Positions 5,555 to 5,555 of a stretch of DNA of 5,555 nucleotides are shown piece after piece. The stretch is from positions 1 through 5,555 of the forward strand of contig URDV01000154.1 in the NCBI GenBank assembly GCA_900546605.1, written 5' to 3'. Below the pieces are notes generated by a model. That model saw only the letters and a program-made list of their open reading frames with translations. It ran no database searches and had not been told where the DNA came from. The translations under genes were made by a program, and so were the position numbers. This stretch comes from an uncultured Prevotella sp. GTDB taxonomy: Bacteria > Bacteroidota > Bacteroidia > Bacteroidales > Bacteroidaceae. The stretch's first letter is position 1. Each line of letters begins with the position of its first letter.

Positions 5555-5555
5555 C

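Noticed and set aside
5313..5555. CRISPR array or a gene end entering from the right edge
   Set aside because: The repeats are short, degenerate and without regular spacers. All three minus-strand frames entering at 5555 meet a stop within about 25 bases.

Overview
The window reads as a stretch of Bacteroidota chromosome, most likely Prevotella or a near relative in Bacteroidales. The evidence is the sequence style of all five proteins, the lack of Shine-Dalgarno sequences before the starts, -7 boxes of the TAnnTTTG type, and an LpxK gene, which implies a lipid A outer membrane. The genus is inferred from memory of these families, not from a search.

All five recognisable genes lie on the minus strand, so transcription runs from high to low coordinates. 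In that order they are: an AP endonuclease/exonuclease III (5312-4557); a 67K-type SppA signal peptide peptidase (4486-2711); the lipid A 4'-kinase LpxK (2577-1501); a trimeric-type purine nucleoside phosphorylase, PNP (1538-729, overlapping lpxK by 38 bases); and the first 160 residues of a PiT-family phosphate transporter (480 to the window edge). Each intact gene has its family's expected catalytic residues and length, and none looks truncated or frameshifted. These are housekeeping functions: DNA repair, membrane proteolysis, lipid A synthesis, purine salvage and phosphate uptake. lpxK and the PNP gene are almost certainly one transcript.

The non-coding gaps hold most of the interest. 481-728 holds a strong intrinsic terminator after the PNP gene, then a copy of a 20-base motif, then a good -7 box for the phosphate transporter. 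2578-2710 holds a perfect 12-bp hairpin just after sppA and a short direct repeat in the lpxK leader. 4487-4556 holds only a weak hairpin. 5313-5555 has no gene; it carries a 95-bp inverted repeat (24-bp arms, 22 matches) with two identical outward-facing -7 boxes, followed by degenerate ACAAGTTg/a repeats running to the window edge.

I see no mobile-element gene, CRISPR array, RNA gene, defence system or other new multi-gene system. The points most worth a second look are the inverted-repeat promoter region and its related motif at 604-623, and an Asp in the PNP base-binding site where human PNP has Asn243.
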